The notes beneath the pieces are model-generated. The model was not told the origin of the DNA. It did not search any database and saw only the letters and a list, made by a program, of their open reading frames with translations. From assembly GCA_029237695.1 (NCBI GenBank), contig CM055272.1, positions 15,674,042-15,738,041 on the forward strand: a stretch of DNA of 64,000 nt. The letters run 5' to 3'. A program made the position numbers and the translations under genes. The DNA comes from Conchocele bisecta (Eukaryota; Mollusca; Bivalvia; Lucinida; Thyasiridae). Positions 51,964 through 64,000 of the stretch are shown here, in pieces. The first letter of the stretch is position 1, and every line of letters begins with the position of its first letter.

Positions 51964-54058
51964 TTGGGAGAATTATCTGTACGAGACACACAATGCAGAT
52001 AACGATGTGTGTTACTATTTCACTTCGGAGACTGTGGATGACATCACTATCAGCCCTGTGCCTGTGAAGGAGACACTGTACTGGCTGCCCAAGCCAACAC
52101 AGACAACAACATCCACGCACAGAGAAGTATACAACACAGAGTCAGTGGCAGAGGTGAAACCAGCGACCAAGCAGGCTGTGACAGAGGTGAAACCAGCGAC
52201 TAAACAAAATAATATCCTCAATGTCAGTGTAGGTCAGGAAGGTATAGCTGAGGTTGGCAATCCTGCATTGCGTACTGCACCAAATAAGGATTATACCAGA
52301 CCTAGTGACACTATGCACATATTTAATGGAAATTGTACTGACATAGTGCATGTGACTGATGCAGACAGGCAGGAAATTGACAAACGTCTCGGCTACTTGA
52401 TAGACAGTATATCAGAATCACAAAGCAGCTCATGCGGTGTAGATACGTTAGATATTACATGCAACAGTGATGTCACTGAAAGTGTACATTTCATAAATGG
52501 CTTATCGGCATCCATTCAGTCTCTAATGAATGCTGCTACAAGCTTCGAAAATGTCGCCAACCCTATCACAAAAGACCAAGAAATTGTTAATTTACACACA
52601 GAAGCTAGTGCATCAAGCAAATCTCCAAACGAATCCAGAGGCAATGAAAACACACTTATGTTACAAGAACAGTCACCAAAGACGTCTGCCATTAAGTACA
52701 ATAGTGAGCTTATATCCGAAGAATCTCCAATTCATGTGAATACTGAACATGTAAAATATATAACCAACACAGGAAATGAAACACACAAACCACATCTAAA
52801 TGTAGGTGATTACAATGCAGGTATTAAGAATTGTAGTGTTACATCCAAACACGATAGAAGTGAAACACAGTCAAACATCAATATCAAATGTAAACCAAAG
52901 GATACAGGGCATACTGTAAGCAAAACCCAAGACACCAAAAAGAACGAGAATAAACCCTGTATAAATGTTTTATCACAAATCAAGGATATGCCTGAGGAAA
53001 AACGAGCTTACATATTTAAGAAACTGAAAGACACTATGGAAAAACTGAAGATTAAAATAGAATCACAGACGAAGACTAATACAACAGTTCATGAAAAATA
53101 CAAGTACCACACATATGAAAAGAAAGCAGAGAGAAAAGAAACCAAGCAACACATAATTAAAGATGAAAATTCAATCGAAGAACAAAAGGAGATGGCTAGA
53201 CAAGAGCTAGCAAGGACTACAATTCCAGCCAATAATGAAGTACCAGTAAGTCCTGGTGTTGAAGACACTGCTGTTACAAACTCTACACCGAAACTGTGTA
53301 GCAACACATTTACCAACAGTAAAGATAATGAAAAGGTGAAGATGAATGCAACGTATGATCATACTATGAAAGCAGATAAAATTGAAAATAAGAACACCAA
53401 CACTTATATGGTGCAAGCCAGTGAAATAGTGGCTGACACAGTGGAAAGACTGGAGACAAAACAATTAACAATGGAAACTTCCAGCGCAAAGAAGTCGGAA
53501 AATAAAACTGATAACAAAATGTCAATAGAATTAATGATGGACATGAAGAAAGCAGTTGAAAATATATCCATGGATACAACTGCTAAGCCAAACATTAACC
53601 AGACACAGCTGAATGGGGGTGGCGACTTCATTAAGAAACAAAAACCGGATAATTTAATTAATGTAAAGATAAAGGTGGAGAATGAGGCTGTAGTCAATAC
53701 ATGTCATTCAGATAATAGTCAAGAGACTGAACTGACACAAATCCAACCAATACCAAAATGCCAAGAAAGTGTTCGGAACACTGGTGATGGAAGTGGTGAC
53801 TGCATTGAAGCAAAGAATGGGTCTACAAACAATACAAGGAATAATTCCAAAGACACCCAGCCTGGCAAAAATCGCCGAGTCACAAGATCACGGAAAACAA
53901 CTGAAATGGTAAGCACTGAAAACGGTGAAACAGCCAACACATGCAAGAAACCAAACGGAACTGAGGCTGGCAACACAGGGATTTCATCACCATGTAAACG
54001 ACAAATTTCAGCTACGAATCTCGTTGAGGGGAACTCGTCAAGACGACGACTGGTATAG
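51964..54058 (+). CDS. SOX30: SOX30-like exon 9 (long C-terminal exon)
   Basis: Acceptor GTGTCTTGCAG, phase 2 in, then 697 codons to TAG (residues 906-1602). It starts WENYLYETHNADNDVCYYF, an aromatic/acidic opening continuous with exon 8. It is then a long Thr/Asn/Lys/Glu-rich region, likely disordered. There is a short tandem of 11 residues (AEVKPATKQAV, TEVKPATKQNN), a helix-prone charged part (PEEKRAYIFKKLKDTMEKLK, about 53000), and a basic end RRVTRSRKTTEM plus SSRRRLV that could act as a nuclear signal. It is the longest open frame in the window by far. Several antisense frames over it are shadows. No known domain is recognised. Confidence 0.8.
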
Positions 54059-54730
54059 CTGTAATTGCTTATTGTGGTTATGACTTGGTTGAAAAGGTGG
54101 CTTACTAAAGTACACCGCGGGCCCAGGTAGAAAGGTGCTGGGCTACCAGATACTGAAATTAGTAGCTCAAGACAGTGACCACGTTCCCGAGACCATGCTT
54201 ATAAAACGTTTCGAGCATGTTCTCCAAATTCATACTCGATATCAGGCACTTTGACAATATGTAACCGGGCGGGTTGGTCTGTGTGCAGGCTGATCAGGGT
54301 CTACGGTGTTCACAGACAGAACCACCGCCGGTTATAATTTAAGCAGGTTCTCTGAGATAGTTCTGGCCTCCTTCGCACGAATGTTTCGAAACACACTGAC
54401 AAGACTGGTGGATGATAATATATTTTATTTCTATGATTATACGGAATTACTTGGTATTAATACACGTACACGATATCAAAATATGGGAACATAAAGGGAT
54501 TTAATTATGCGACATGGGGGAGTGGCCGTGCACCCTGTATGCTATAGTAATTATGAATGACTCACCATGTCGATAGTGTCCCCCATGCAAACATCCTGAT
54601 TTTAAGCACAAGACCATACCCGTTGGAATCAAGTTTTCTTTGGCTACCAAAATCTTCTTCCTTATCAAAGTTTGAACTACAGGGAGTGGCGGATGGGAGT
54701 GTATTCATTGATATTATAACTTCAGCGATC

Positions 54731-54752
54731 AACTCCCCCCCCCCCCCCCCCC
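54731..54752 (+). repeat. C-run
   Basis: About 20 consecutive C followed by AACCAACCCGCCCC. The Gly- and Pro-rich frames here are artefacts. Confidence 0.85.
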
Positions 54753-54956
54753 AACCAACCCGCCCCATCATATACAGTGTAAGGGCCTAGAGCGAGTACA
54801 GCAAGCCTGGGACAGATTTTCCCACCCAAAAATGCCAACATCCCTTAAAATGTATGAACCTCTCATTCGCTTATAGTTAAACAGGGGCCCAATGTACCCT
54901 TGGATCCGAGACCTAGGTACTACACTGCACAAGTGTATTTCCATATATATAATTAT

Positions 54957-55430
54957 GCGGCTGTGACTGGAGAAATGGGGCTTATGTGATTTGTGTCCAG
55001 CGTAGTTCCTGACCAAACAGCACACACCTGGGGCCCGTTTCACTAAACTGTGTACGACTAAAATGTTCGTAAGTGCGAATTTATGATCGTTCGGAAATTT
55101 CAATTGATGGTTTTACATTTATTGAACATATGCAGCCTATGCTCAATAAATGTGAATCCAATAATTGTTTACAAGTAAATAGTGTTAATGTGAAATTTAC
55201 AGACTATCATGAGTTTGCACTTACGAACATTTTAGTCGTACGAAGTTTAGTGAAACGGTGCCCTGTATACTGATAACGATCTATATTGCTTGATAGAATC
55301 ATGACATGTGTTTCATTGATGGAATGGCGAACATGGCAGATCCTGATCAGACTCTGTGGATGCACATGCTGACGTGGATCTACACTGGTCGCAAAACATA
55401 TAATCCCCATTTCTCCAGTCACATGATATA
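54957..55430. mobile_element. F3 MITE split by F4
   Basis: F3 runs from CGGCTGTGACTGGAGAAATG to CCATTTCTCCAGTCACATGA. The F4 copy at 55030-55264 interrupts it between CACACACCTG and TATACTGATAACG. Confidence 0.8.
55030..55264. mobile_element. F4 MITE, nested in F3
   Basis: Both ends carry the GGGCCCGTTTCACTAAAC motif or its complement (GTTTAGTGAAACGGTGCCC). F4 is younger than F3 at this site. Confidence 0.85.
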
Positions 55431-55673
55431 TTATTACCCACGTCGTCGAAAGGATGTAATAATTATCATCCTCTGGGTTTGTCAAAGTCCCTGGATTTAT
55501 GTACAAAATAGAATACGAGAATGTAAATATCAGGAAGTTTTGAATTATTCTGTATTTCCCATCTAGATGTACAACAATGTACCAACATATGCGACTTAAT
55601 GTTCAACAATATTCTTGGAACATTTTGATATGATCACAGAACGGGGGCTATTTACGTTCATTCTGAATATGCC

Positions 55674-56108
55674 ATCTTGTATGATCACGTTGTTAAAACA
55701 ACAGCAAGTACTGAAGCTTCGAGAAGCCCTCTGATTCAAAGTACGTAGTCTTCTATTTTGTCCTTACAATGTAACGGATTTTGATGAAATATGGCACATC
55801 AAACGCGTCTTGTTAAGCTGCATTTGGTGGTCTCGGTACTTTGGCCCAAACTTCTATTGTTTTTGAGAAGAATCGATTTCCGTGTCTACTGACACAGAAA
55901 TCGATTCTTCGCAAACACGACATAAGTATGTGCCGAACTCTCAGAATCACCAAATGCAGCTCATGAAGACGCCTTTGCTGCGCCATATTTCATCAAAATC
56001 GATTACCTATTAAGGAAAATATCATATAATAGTTACTTTGGTGTGGGCGCGCTTTCAACACTTTCAGCCATTGTTGTTGTTGTTGTAACCACGTGATCAT
56101 GCACCTTG
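55674..56108. mobile_element. F2 MITE, copy 5
   Basis: Inverted relative to copies 1-4. The left end is diverged (CTTGTATGATCACGTTGTTA) and the right end intact. Confidence 0.85.
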
Positions 56109-56375
56109 AGTATGCAGCCCAGACTTCACCAATCAAGCAGTTTGATTTCAGTAAGACAATGGATCAGACTAGCCAGCACCGTCTGATAAGGGTCTGCCTA
56201 CATAGCTATCCATTTACTCAATGAAATACACGACAAAACATGCTTACAGATAGACAAATGGCACCATGCCATAATAGGTCAAATTTTTCAAACGGACGTA
56301 TTTTAAAGACAAAGATATATGTATCCAGCCTACTTGACAATCTGTACCTCTTGCAGGGTTTTTATAAAACACGAT

Positions 56376-56943
56376 CAGTAGCCTATTTCACCAACATTGC
56401 AAAGTATACTTGTCTAGCAAAGTATACTTTGAGGGAGAAATTTTCAATTTTAGGATAAATTTATTATTTTTTATTATACTGAATTTATTGCATTATCACA
56501 GCCATTTTGGCTGTGATAATGTAATAAATCCAGTATAATAATTCTGCATACTTTCAATCATCAAATATATGCAGTCGTCAATTCTATATGAAATAAAGCA
56601 TTTTGGGGAAAATAAATGATTACTCCCTCAAAGTGTACTTTGCTAGATAAGTATACTTTGCAATTTTGAAATCAGTAGCCTATTTCACCAACATTGCAAA
56701 GTATACTTATCTAGCAAAGTATACTTTGATGAAGAAATTTTCAATTTTAGGATACATTTATTATTTTTCATTATACTGAATTTATTACATTATCACAGCC
56801 ATTTTGGCTGTGATAATGTAATAAATCCAGTATAATTATTCTGCATACTTTTAATCATCAAATATATGCAGTGTATGATTACTCCCTCAAAGTGTACTTT
56901 GCTAGATAAGTATACTTTGCAATTTTGATGAAATCGGCTACAG
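56376..56943. mobile_element. Two F1 MITEs head to tail
   Basis: Copies 4 (56376-56672) and 5 (56673-56943) abut. The right end of the first is cut at TTTTGAAATC and the second starts at once with AGTAGCCTATTTCACC. The second lacks the CGTCAATTCTATATGAAATA block. Flanking sequences (GACTAGCCAGCACCGTCTGA at 56166, GACTAGTCAGCACTGTCTGA at 56944) are also duplicated on both sides. Confidence 0.85.
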
Positions 56944-58191
56944 ACTAGTCAGCACTGTCTGATAAGGGTCGGTCTACATAGCTATCCATCTACTTAATGA
57001 AATACACGACAAAACATGTTTAAAACAGATAGACAAATGGCACCATGCCATAATATGCCCCATTTTTCAAATGGGCGTATTTTAAAGACAAGATATATGT
57101 ATCCAGCCTACTTGACAATCTGTTCCTCTTGCAGTCTATTCCATAGTATCTTGAATCCGGTCAGTTAAATAGTAACTTGAACACAGTCTAGTCCATATGA
57201 ACTTGAAACCAGTCTGTTCCAAAGGAAGTTGAGCAACATCAATTCCATCTGGTAATTTCCAAACCATTCTACTTGAGAAGTTGTACACTATTCAACGGGG
57301 AGATAGTAGTCTGGGGACAATTGCTCAGAATCCGGCACCTCATGTTAATTTTTTTTTGTTAGTGGTTTTGTATTCGTCTGAGATCCAACTTACAGAAAAA
57401 TCCGGGTACCATTTTGTTCGGACATTTTCAAGGTCATTTCAAGGTCATTCAAAATCAAGGTCAAAATCCTGGTATTTGTGCCCTAAAACCGAGGAATTGG
57501 TTAATTTTAAGTATCAATATCTTCGCTGGTATGCGTCACAATAATTAGAAATCAACTGCAATCAAGGAATCTAACAACAACTATCAAGGTCAAGGTCACG
57601 ACACTATATTTTCAAGGTCACCGAAGTACTGCTATAACAGTATGTACGTGTACATACATTGTTAAGTTATTACCCTAGAACATATATCTCTAGAGATATG
57701 TAACATAATGTTATTTTTTTTTTACCAGCCACGACAAAAAAGGACGTATGTAGCTTGTTATATGAACCTTTCTTATATGATACCTTTCTGGTATGAATAT
57801 AACCTTGTCGTTATAGTTCGGTGTAATCGCCATGAATGCGGTACATCGTGTTTTTCTTCTCGTGGTTGTTTTATATTATAACCTTATAAGGTTCAGCATT
57901 CTGAACATTTCTTTCCACTTAAGTTCAATGTCATTTCAAGGTCATTGAGCGTCAAGACAAATTTGATGCTATAAATTCTTTTAAAACATATTCATTAATA
58001 CATTCGGCATACAAAACTGTCTATATCTTCATTGATATTGATGATACATGTATGTGTGGACTATACTAGTAGTCATCAAATGTCAATATCGTAGTAGGTC
58101 GCGGATGTTGATCATTTAAATTCAACAATCAAACTTCATATGTTTCGTATTCTTTGTCATAATTCCGCATTTTTTAATCTAATGACATGTG

Positions 58192-58608
58192 CAAGGTGTA
58201 TGATCACGTGGTACTAACAACAACAACAAGTACTGAAACTTCCAGAATCCATCCGATTGAAAGTACGTATTCTTTTATATTGTCCTTATTACGTAACGGA
58301 TTTTGATGAAATATGGCGCATCAAACGCGTCTTGTTAAGCTGCATTTGGTGGTCTCTGTATTTTGGCCCAAACTTCTGTCGTTTTTGCGAAGAATCGATT
58401 TCCGTGTCTCCGACACGGAAATCGATTCTTTGCAAAAATGACATAAGTATGTGCCAAACTCCCTGGACCACCAAAGGCAGCTCATGAAGACGCGTTTGCG
58501 GCGCCATAATTCATCAAAATCCGTTGCATATTAAGGAAAATATCAAATAATACTTACTTTGGAGTGGGCGATATTGTTGTTGTTGTAACCACGTGATCAT
58601 GCACCTTG
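58192..58608. mobile_element. F2 MITE, copy 6
   Basis: Complete, same direction as copy 5, with hairpin CGATTTCCGTGTCTCCGACA then CGGAAATCG. Confidence 0.88.
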
Positions 58609-58699
58609 ATGTATTTCTAAAGAAAATATCTTCAGAAATGTATTATGCCCCCTATGCGATAGCAAGGGGCATATTGCGTTGCTCTTGAGGTTCCGTACT

Positions 58700-59400
58700 T
58701 TCGTACTTTCGCGTACATTTACATCGAAAAGTCAAAGTTTGGAAGAGTTTCTCCAGAGACCAGTATGCCACTAGGGTATATCCATGTCTTACAAACATAA
58801 TGTCTAGTTATGTAACGTATTTGTATTTACTTTTGTTAAGTTGAATGCCAGTTCAAGGTCATGTAAAATTAAGAATAATGTGGTATTGCATTTATCAAAA
58901 GACAAGAACAGGATAAATACCATAACTGCATAGTCTAACGCAGTTCATCATGACTCATGCAGGGCTATATATGCGATAGTTAATGTGCCACGCGTGTTAT
59001 GGTGCTACCATTGTGTATTGCGTAGATATATGTTTTCATGGGTTTCTTGGTCTCCTCTCTGTATCTTCTTTTCTAGTTTTGATAAGGTCGACGTCTGGTT
59101 AAAATATAAAATCTAAACATATATGATTGTATTCAAGGTTTATGGTAATGTAGTATCATCAATATACAATTATTGTCTTTTGAGGAGGTGTACATGAGAT
59201 TTACGGACCTGAGAAAATTGATGTTCGACGCCGAAGGCGGAGGTGAACATCACTTTTCGATAAATACAAATACATTACATAACTAGACATTATGTTTGTA
59301 AGACATGGATATACCCTAGTGGCATACTGGTCTCTTGAAAAACTCTTCCAATCTTTGAATTTTCGTTGTAAATGCACGCGAACGTACGGAAGTTTTATTA
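58700..59400. mobile_element. 700-bp foldback with about 120-bp arms
   Basis: The left arm (58708-58826) includes GAGACCAGTATGCCACTAGG and GTCTTACAAACATAATGTCT; the right arm (59268-59398) is the complement. The 440-bp centre is unique. Confidence 0.8.
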
Positions 59401-59539
59401 TATGACAAAATATTTCTGGCCAATAATTATTTAAAAAAAATGTTTTTTAAATTTTAGGGCCCCCCAAAAAAATTCAGCCTCAAAGTTTTGTTAATTTTTT
59501 TAGAAGAAATAGACTAGTCTGAGAATGATATTCGAAATG

Positions 59540-59640
59540 TGATATTCACCTGGAGGTGAATATCACATTTCGAATAATACTCTCGGACTCTTCTCGCACA
59601 ACGAGACGAGTCCGAGACTGATATGCAGGTGAATATCATA
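59540..59640. repeat. Nested palindromes
   Basis: GTGATATTCACCTGGAGGTG then AATATCAC, followed by CTCGGACTC...GAGTCCGAG. The outer sequence GGTGAATATCAT recurs at 59627. Confidence 0.75.
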
Positions 59641-62219
59641 TATGTCCACAATCACGTGACCCGCAATTGGACAATCTCATTGGTTGAAATTCTTAGTCAT
59701 ATAATAATATTCTTTATTGGCGAGACCGTGCTCAGTTACTTCCATACATAACCCACATAGAGATAATATCTCCCCCAAAATATATAACCGTGTCTAATTC
59801 TCCGAGTAAAAGGATATGTACGAAATCCAAATGAGGATGGATTCACTGTTAACCAGACAGCATACAAAAGGATATATATAGTCAGATTATTTTGTGCAAT
59901 ACTATATAATATCACCAACTTATCAAAATAGCAACTTTCACATAAGATACGACATTAATATTGCATTTACAATGTTATCTAACTATCAAATTATAAACCC
60001 CTTATCCACAAACGTCTTAGCTTTCTTCTTCATAATGATATCAGAGCATGTATATTCCTACTGTATACTGGCTACCATCAGTCTGTTGTGCCATCCGACT
60101 ATGCGCGATAATAGTTTATTGCATAAACAATGATGGCTCTTGATGAAAAGCAGACAAGTAATGTAAAAATACTAATATGATGAAAGATAATGGACACGGT
60201 TAGCACATTGTACGATACATACGCATGCATTGTCTACATTCTCTGCTGTAACGGATATCATAGAAGAATGTGGCCCAGCCCACAATAAGCTCTGAATACA
60301 GAGCAGTCTGACAGATGATCTCACTTATATAATAGAAGCTCATACAAATAGCATATATAATGGTAAAGTGTCTCGTTAAAAATCATGTCCTACAATGCGC
60401 ATTGTATAGTATTAACATGTTGAAATTATTTTCCATGAGCTTACGGTCCATATGGTTTATTGCTTTCTATTATACACTTATAAATAAACATGCGATGATT
60501 TTGCAAATAGACAAACAACCCAGCATGGTGATCTTCATTATGAGGCAGCTTATCATTACTGGAATGATTACATTACTTAAAATAACCAGTATATGTTTTA
60601 ACTCGCCAACTGACTTCTAAAAAGAGCATACGATATGCAAATATAATTCTCGATTTTTTTTCTACTTTTCTCAATGCAGTGTATGCATCAGATTCAGCTT
60701 ATCACGAATATTAATTTCACATTATGGAAAAAATTATATCGTTGTAACTACGTATATTATAGTTTTGTATACACGGTACATTGTACTGATGAACACTAAT
60801 TTAGCTAGAAAGGTTTCATGAATATAATCCCCTTCAAAAGTGCTATAAAATTATACTTGCAGCACATAAGCGGAACCGTATAACCAAACTATTAGTCCTT
60901 GGTATGGGGTACCTCTGAGCACTCTATAAACCGATTTAATGTATGTGAACACATAGCTAAGTGAGCAACTCCTTATAACCACAATGAAAATTTGTGTAAG
61001 TATGTTCGAAAATCTGTGTAAATATTCCAATTAAGTCGTATCCTTGTGCAGCACGTTCACAAATTAAGGATCATGCATGTATAACTTTGTTTAAACCTCA
61101 TCGAGTATGTGACATAATTTGCACATGTTGCTTCGCACAATGCTGGGTTCTTTGATACTGACTATGTGAGTATAGATACAGTATGCCAGAACAAATGTTT
61201 ATAAACTTCCAAAACAGCAATATATGTGTGAAGTATGTATATACTTGACTAGCAAATGTGATATAAACCATGACAAGACTCATCGAATATTTGACATAGA
61301 TGTATGGTGTATTGTTAGAATCTTTGATATTGAATACTTGGCAAATCGTTTTACTTTGGTGGCCATTTTGAAAGTAAGCATGATTTCCGTGAGTATTATG
61401 TTGTTGCTAGCCATGACATTATTATCAATGGCAGATCATGTTGGCTTATTTCATTTTCTTCAGCAAAGGAATGGATGTGTGCAATGGCATCACTACTAAG
61501 TTATTTTAGCATACATGTATTCATAAGAAAAAAGCAGTTTGGCGGCCATTTTGACATGTAAATATGGTAATGTATCAGAAACGGCATTACTAAATTTCTT
61601 ACACGATACTTTGAACCACAACTATAGGTATATATACATGAAATGACGCCCATACGTGTATTACATACCAGCCTATTTGAAAACGTAGTTTTTTGGCGGC
61701 CATTTTGAACATATAACCACCATACATTGAAAGGTATTGTGTGTTTCTATTATTAAGATGCAGACTATCTATTATTCCGATCTTCTGAGCAATTTATACG
61801 GTTAACAGTTCAATGCGTACTGCAAATTATCATAAGCATATCATTAATCGGACACCAAGAATGCATGAAGTTCAATGACCTTGAAATGACCTTGACCGTG
61901 GTTTGAAAAAATGGCACCCGGATTCTTTGGAAACCTTATACATTCAAGTTTATAAAATGTATGGGTTAATTTTCCCCGTGACATTATTCCAGTCTATCGG
62001 CTGTTGGCCGCCCTGTTGTAGCAACATGTTACACAGGGAGAAAGGCCGGCTGCCCCTGAAACCCATGTGTACCGTCAATGGAGACGGATGGACACCGTTC
62101 ATCACATAGTGCTTCGTCTGAAAATAAAAATTCAACACGAATCACACTTCAGTATAATATATCCAAAACACACAAGAGTGCCGAAGGTCACAATATACGC
62201 CTGTTGAGGCAAAGCCAGT

Positions 62220-62990
62220 CAACAAAGGGAGATAAGTCACTGAAATCCAATAGGGTTTATCTTGCCTTGATAAACATGTATACCGAATTTGGTTACGATA
62301 TGTCAAGTAGAATGTGAGTTATTGCGTGGACAAGAATACAGAGTCCGAAAATGAAAAATGGCCGCCAACGAGAGTAAGTCATCGGAAATTTTTGAATACC
62401 AATAGGCTTCTTCGTCTTGCTGTGATAAACATGTATACCAAATTTGTTTGCGACCCATCAAGTAGAACTTGAGTTATTGCATGGACAAGGATACAGAGTC
62501 CGTAAATAAAATAAAATGGCTGCCAAGGGGAGTAAGACATCGGAAATTTTTGAAAACCAATAGACTTGTTCATCTTGCCATGATAAACATGTATACATAA
62601 TTTGGTTACAATCAGTCAAGTGGAACTTGAGTTATTGCAAGGACAAGGATACAGATGGTGAAAGTTAAAAATGGTCGCCAAGGGAAGATAAGTTATTGAA
62701 AAATTTAGAAAAATAACAGGCTTCTTCGTCTTGCTGTGATAAACATGTATACCGAATTTCGATCGGTCAAGTAGAACTCGAGTTATTGTGTGGACAAGGA
62801 TACAGAGTGCGAAAATTAAAAATGGCTGCGAAGGGGCGTATGTCATCGGAATGTTTTTAAAATTAATAGACTTCTTCGTACATGTAATGCCATGATAAAC
62901 ATGCATACCGTGGACAAGTTGTTGTGCCTACCCACCAGTCGGACGCCTGTCAGCCCGCCCGCCAACCCGTGCAAGGTGAATACATAATAT
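62220..62990 (+). repeat. Tandem array, about 156-bp unit, five units
   Basis: TGATAAACATGTATACCGAA recurs at about 62269, 62423, 62579, 62736 and 62893. Each unit also has CAAGTAGAACTTGAGTTATT, GGACAAGGATACAGAGTCCG and AATGGCCGCCAAGGGGAG. The end GTGCCTACCCACCAGTC and GCAAGGTGAATACATAAT matches the end of the 34020 array, so this is a defined element with an internal array. Confidence 0.85.
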
Positions 62991-62999
62991 GTCCCGTTT

Positions 63000-64000
63000 T
63001 TTCATGATTGCAAAGAAGGCAAAATCGAAGTCCAGATGGGGATGATAATCTATGTCTCGGTGTCAAAGCAAAAATAGAAATTCTTTGTGCATCTACACAC
63101 CATAGAGAAGCTACATACCAAGCATCAAGCCTACAGCTATTACGGTTTAGAAGTTGGGCAAGTTATGAGGTAAAATGGCGAAATTCTGAGTCGAAAATGG
63201 GGAGATAATCCATGACCCGGGGGTCAAATAAAAATAAAAATAAACTTTGCGCATCTACTCATCATAAGGAAGGTACATACCAAATTTCAAGTCTGTAGCT
63301 ATTACGGTTTAACGGTTTTACTAGATACAAGGCAAAATTGAGAAATTCTAAGTCGAAAAGGGGAGATAATTAATGACCCGGGGGTCGAATCAAAAATATA
63401 AATAACGTTGGCGCATCTACTCATCATAAGAAAGCTACATACCAAGTTTCAGGTCTGTAGCTATTATAGTATAAAAGTTTTACGAGTTACAGAGCGAAAT
63501 TGGGAAATTCTAAGTAAAAAAGGGGGAGACAATCTATTACTCAGGGGTCAAATCAAAAATAAATAACGTTGGGGCATATAATCATCATAAGAAAGCTACA
63601 TACCAAGTTTCCGGTATGTAGCTATTACGGTTTAAATATTTCACGAGTTACAAGGTAAAATTGGCAAATTCTAAGTTGAAAAGGGGAAGATAATCCATGG
63701 CCCGGAGTGGTCGAATATAAAAAGGAAAATAAACTTTGAACATCTACTCATCACACGGAAGCTACATACCAATTATCAGGTCTGAAGCTAGTACGGTTTA
63801 AAGGTTTTACGAGTTACAAGGCAACATTGGGAAATTCTAAGTTGAAATGGGGGAGATAATCCATGATCCGGAGGTCGAATCAAAAATCAAAATAAACTTT
63901 GCACAGCTAGTTATCATTAGGAAGCTACATACCAAGTTTCAGGTGTGTAGCTTGTACAGTTACATGGTTGGTGAACGGACGGACGGACAAAGGTAGCACC
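63000..64000 (+). repeat. Tandem array, about 163-bp unit, running off the window
   Basis: GCTACATACCAAGTTTCAGG recurs near 63108, 63275, 63432, 63594, 63760 and 63925. Each unit also carries TAGCTATTACGGTTTAAAAG-like sequence, TGGGAAATTCTAAGTCGAAA and GATAATCCATGACCCGGGGG. The last unit leads into ACGGACGGACGGACAAAGG at the right edge. Confidence 0.85.

Larger units (their letters stand above)
25136..54058 (+). other. SOX30: SOX30-like (SoxH) gene, nine-exon model
   Basis: Gene span on the plus strand. The proposed exons are 25136-25727, 26151-26405, 27389-27556, 28153-28563, 46202-46612, 48024-48681, 49266-49366, 50130-50247 and 51964-54058. Every border has AG/GT and the phases chain without conflict, summing to 1602 codons plus stop. 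SOX30 is an HMG-box DNA-binding transcription factor. In vertebrates it acts in spermiogenesis, and the mollusc orthologue is usually called SoxH (established knowledge). The product is about twice as long as mammalian SOX30 as I remember it. The first four exons are the firmest; exon 6 is the weakest. No canonical AATAAA was noticed soon after the stop. Confidence 0.75.
54059..64000. other. Gene-free right part of the window
   Basis: About 9.9 kb past the SOX30-like stop with no exon I can support. It holds F1, F2, F3 and F4 copies, two foldbacks (58700-59400, 59540-59640) and two tandem arrays. Stretches 57150-58190 and 59650-61900 show scattered TCAAGGTCA-type and TTTGGCGGCCATTTTGA-type words but no gene. 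Confidence 0.55.

Noticed and set aside
52015..53976. Several minus-strand frames opposite SOX30-like exon 9
   Set aside because: They are shadows of the 701-codon plus-strand frame, with hydrophobic runs explained by its Lys/Asn/Thr-rich codons.
57281..57544. 87-codon plus-strand frame
   Set aside because: It contains repeated TCAAGGTCA words typical of non-coding repeats here and shows no domain.

Overview
This is eukaryotic, metazoan DNA: AT-rich, with spliced genes, long introns and very dense short repeats. I think the source is a bivalve mollusc. That is an inference from the SOX30/SoxH-type gene and from repeat types I associate with bivalve genomes; no marker settles the species. Two host genes can be assembled by matching splice sites and intron phases. 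They diverge from a shared upstream region at about 23.2-25.1 kb.

On the minus strand (10.57-23.15 kb) is a small three-exon RING-finger gene (about 217-226 residues). Its exons are at 23147-22865, 17994-17855 and 10919-10662, followed by two AATAAA signals. On the plus strand (25.1-54.06 kb) is a SOX30-like (SoxH) HMG-box gene. It has nine proposed exons with consistent phases (1,1,1,1,1,2,1,2) and a predicted product of about 1600 residues. The HMG box is in exons 2-3 and a 701-codon open frame forms the last exon. Exon 6 would contain a 39-bp minisatellite read as ten 13-residue repeats. Including it is what reconciles the phases of its neighbours.

The 17.6-kb fourth intron of the SOX30-like gene carries a large inserted element of about 14.2 kb (30188-44365). 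It has about 200-bp nearly identical terminal inverted repeats and a perfect 6-bp target duplication (GTTGTC). Inside it are a 1.5-kb field of palindromic GGTGATATCACC repeats, an SGNH-hydrolase-like coding remnant split by a SINE, an N-terminal exon of a probable multicopy gene family, and a likely reverse-transcriptase tail. No transposase or polymerase was recognised.

Most of the remaining sequence is foldback/MITE families, here called F1-F7 (F1 5 copies, F2 6, F3 about 12, F4 4, F5 3, F6 5, F7 3 plus a fragment). There is also a tRNA-promoter-like SINE, private perfect hairpins, minisatellites, and two tandem arrays (156-bp and 163-bp units) at the right end. Many are nested, which gives a relative order of insertion. 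From 54.06 kb to the end I see no convincing gene. No bacterial genes, CRISPR arrays or rRNA genes are present.
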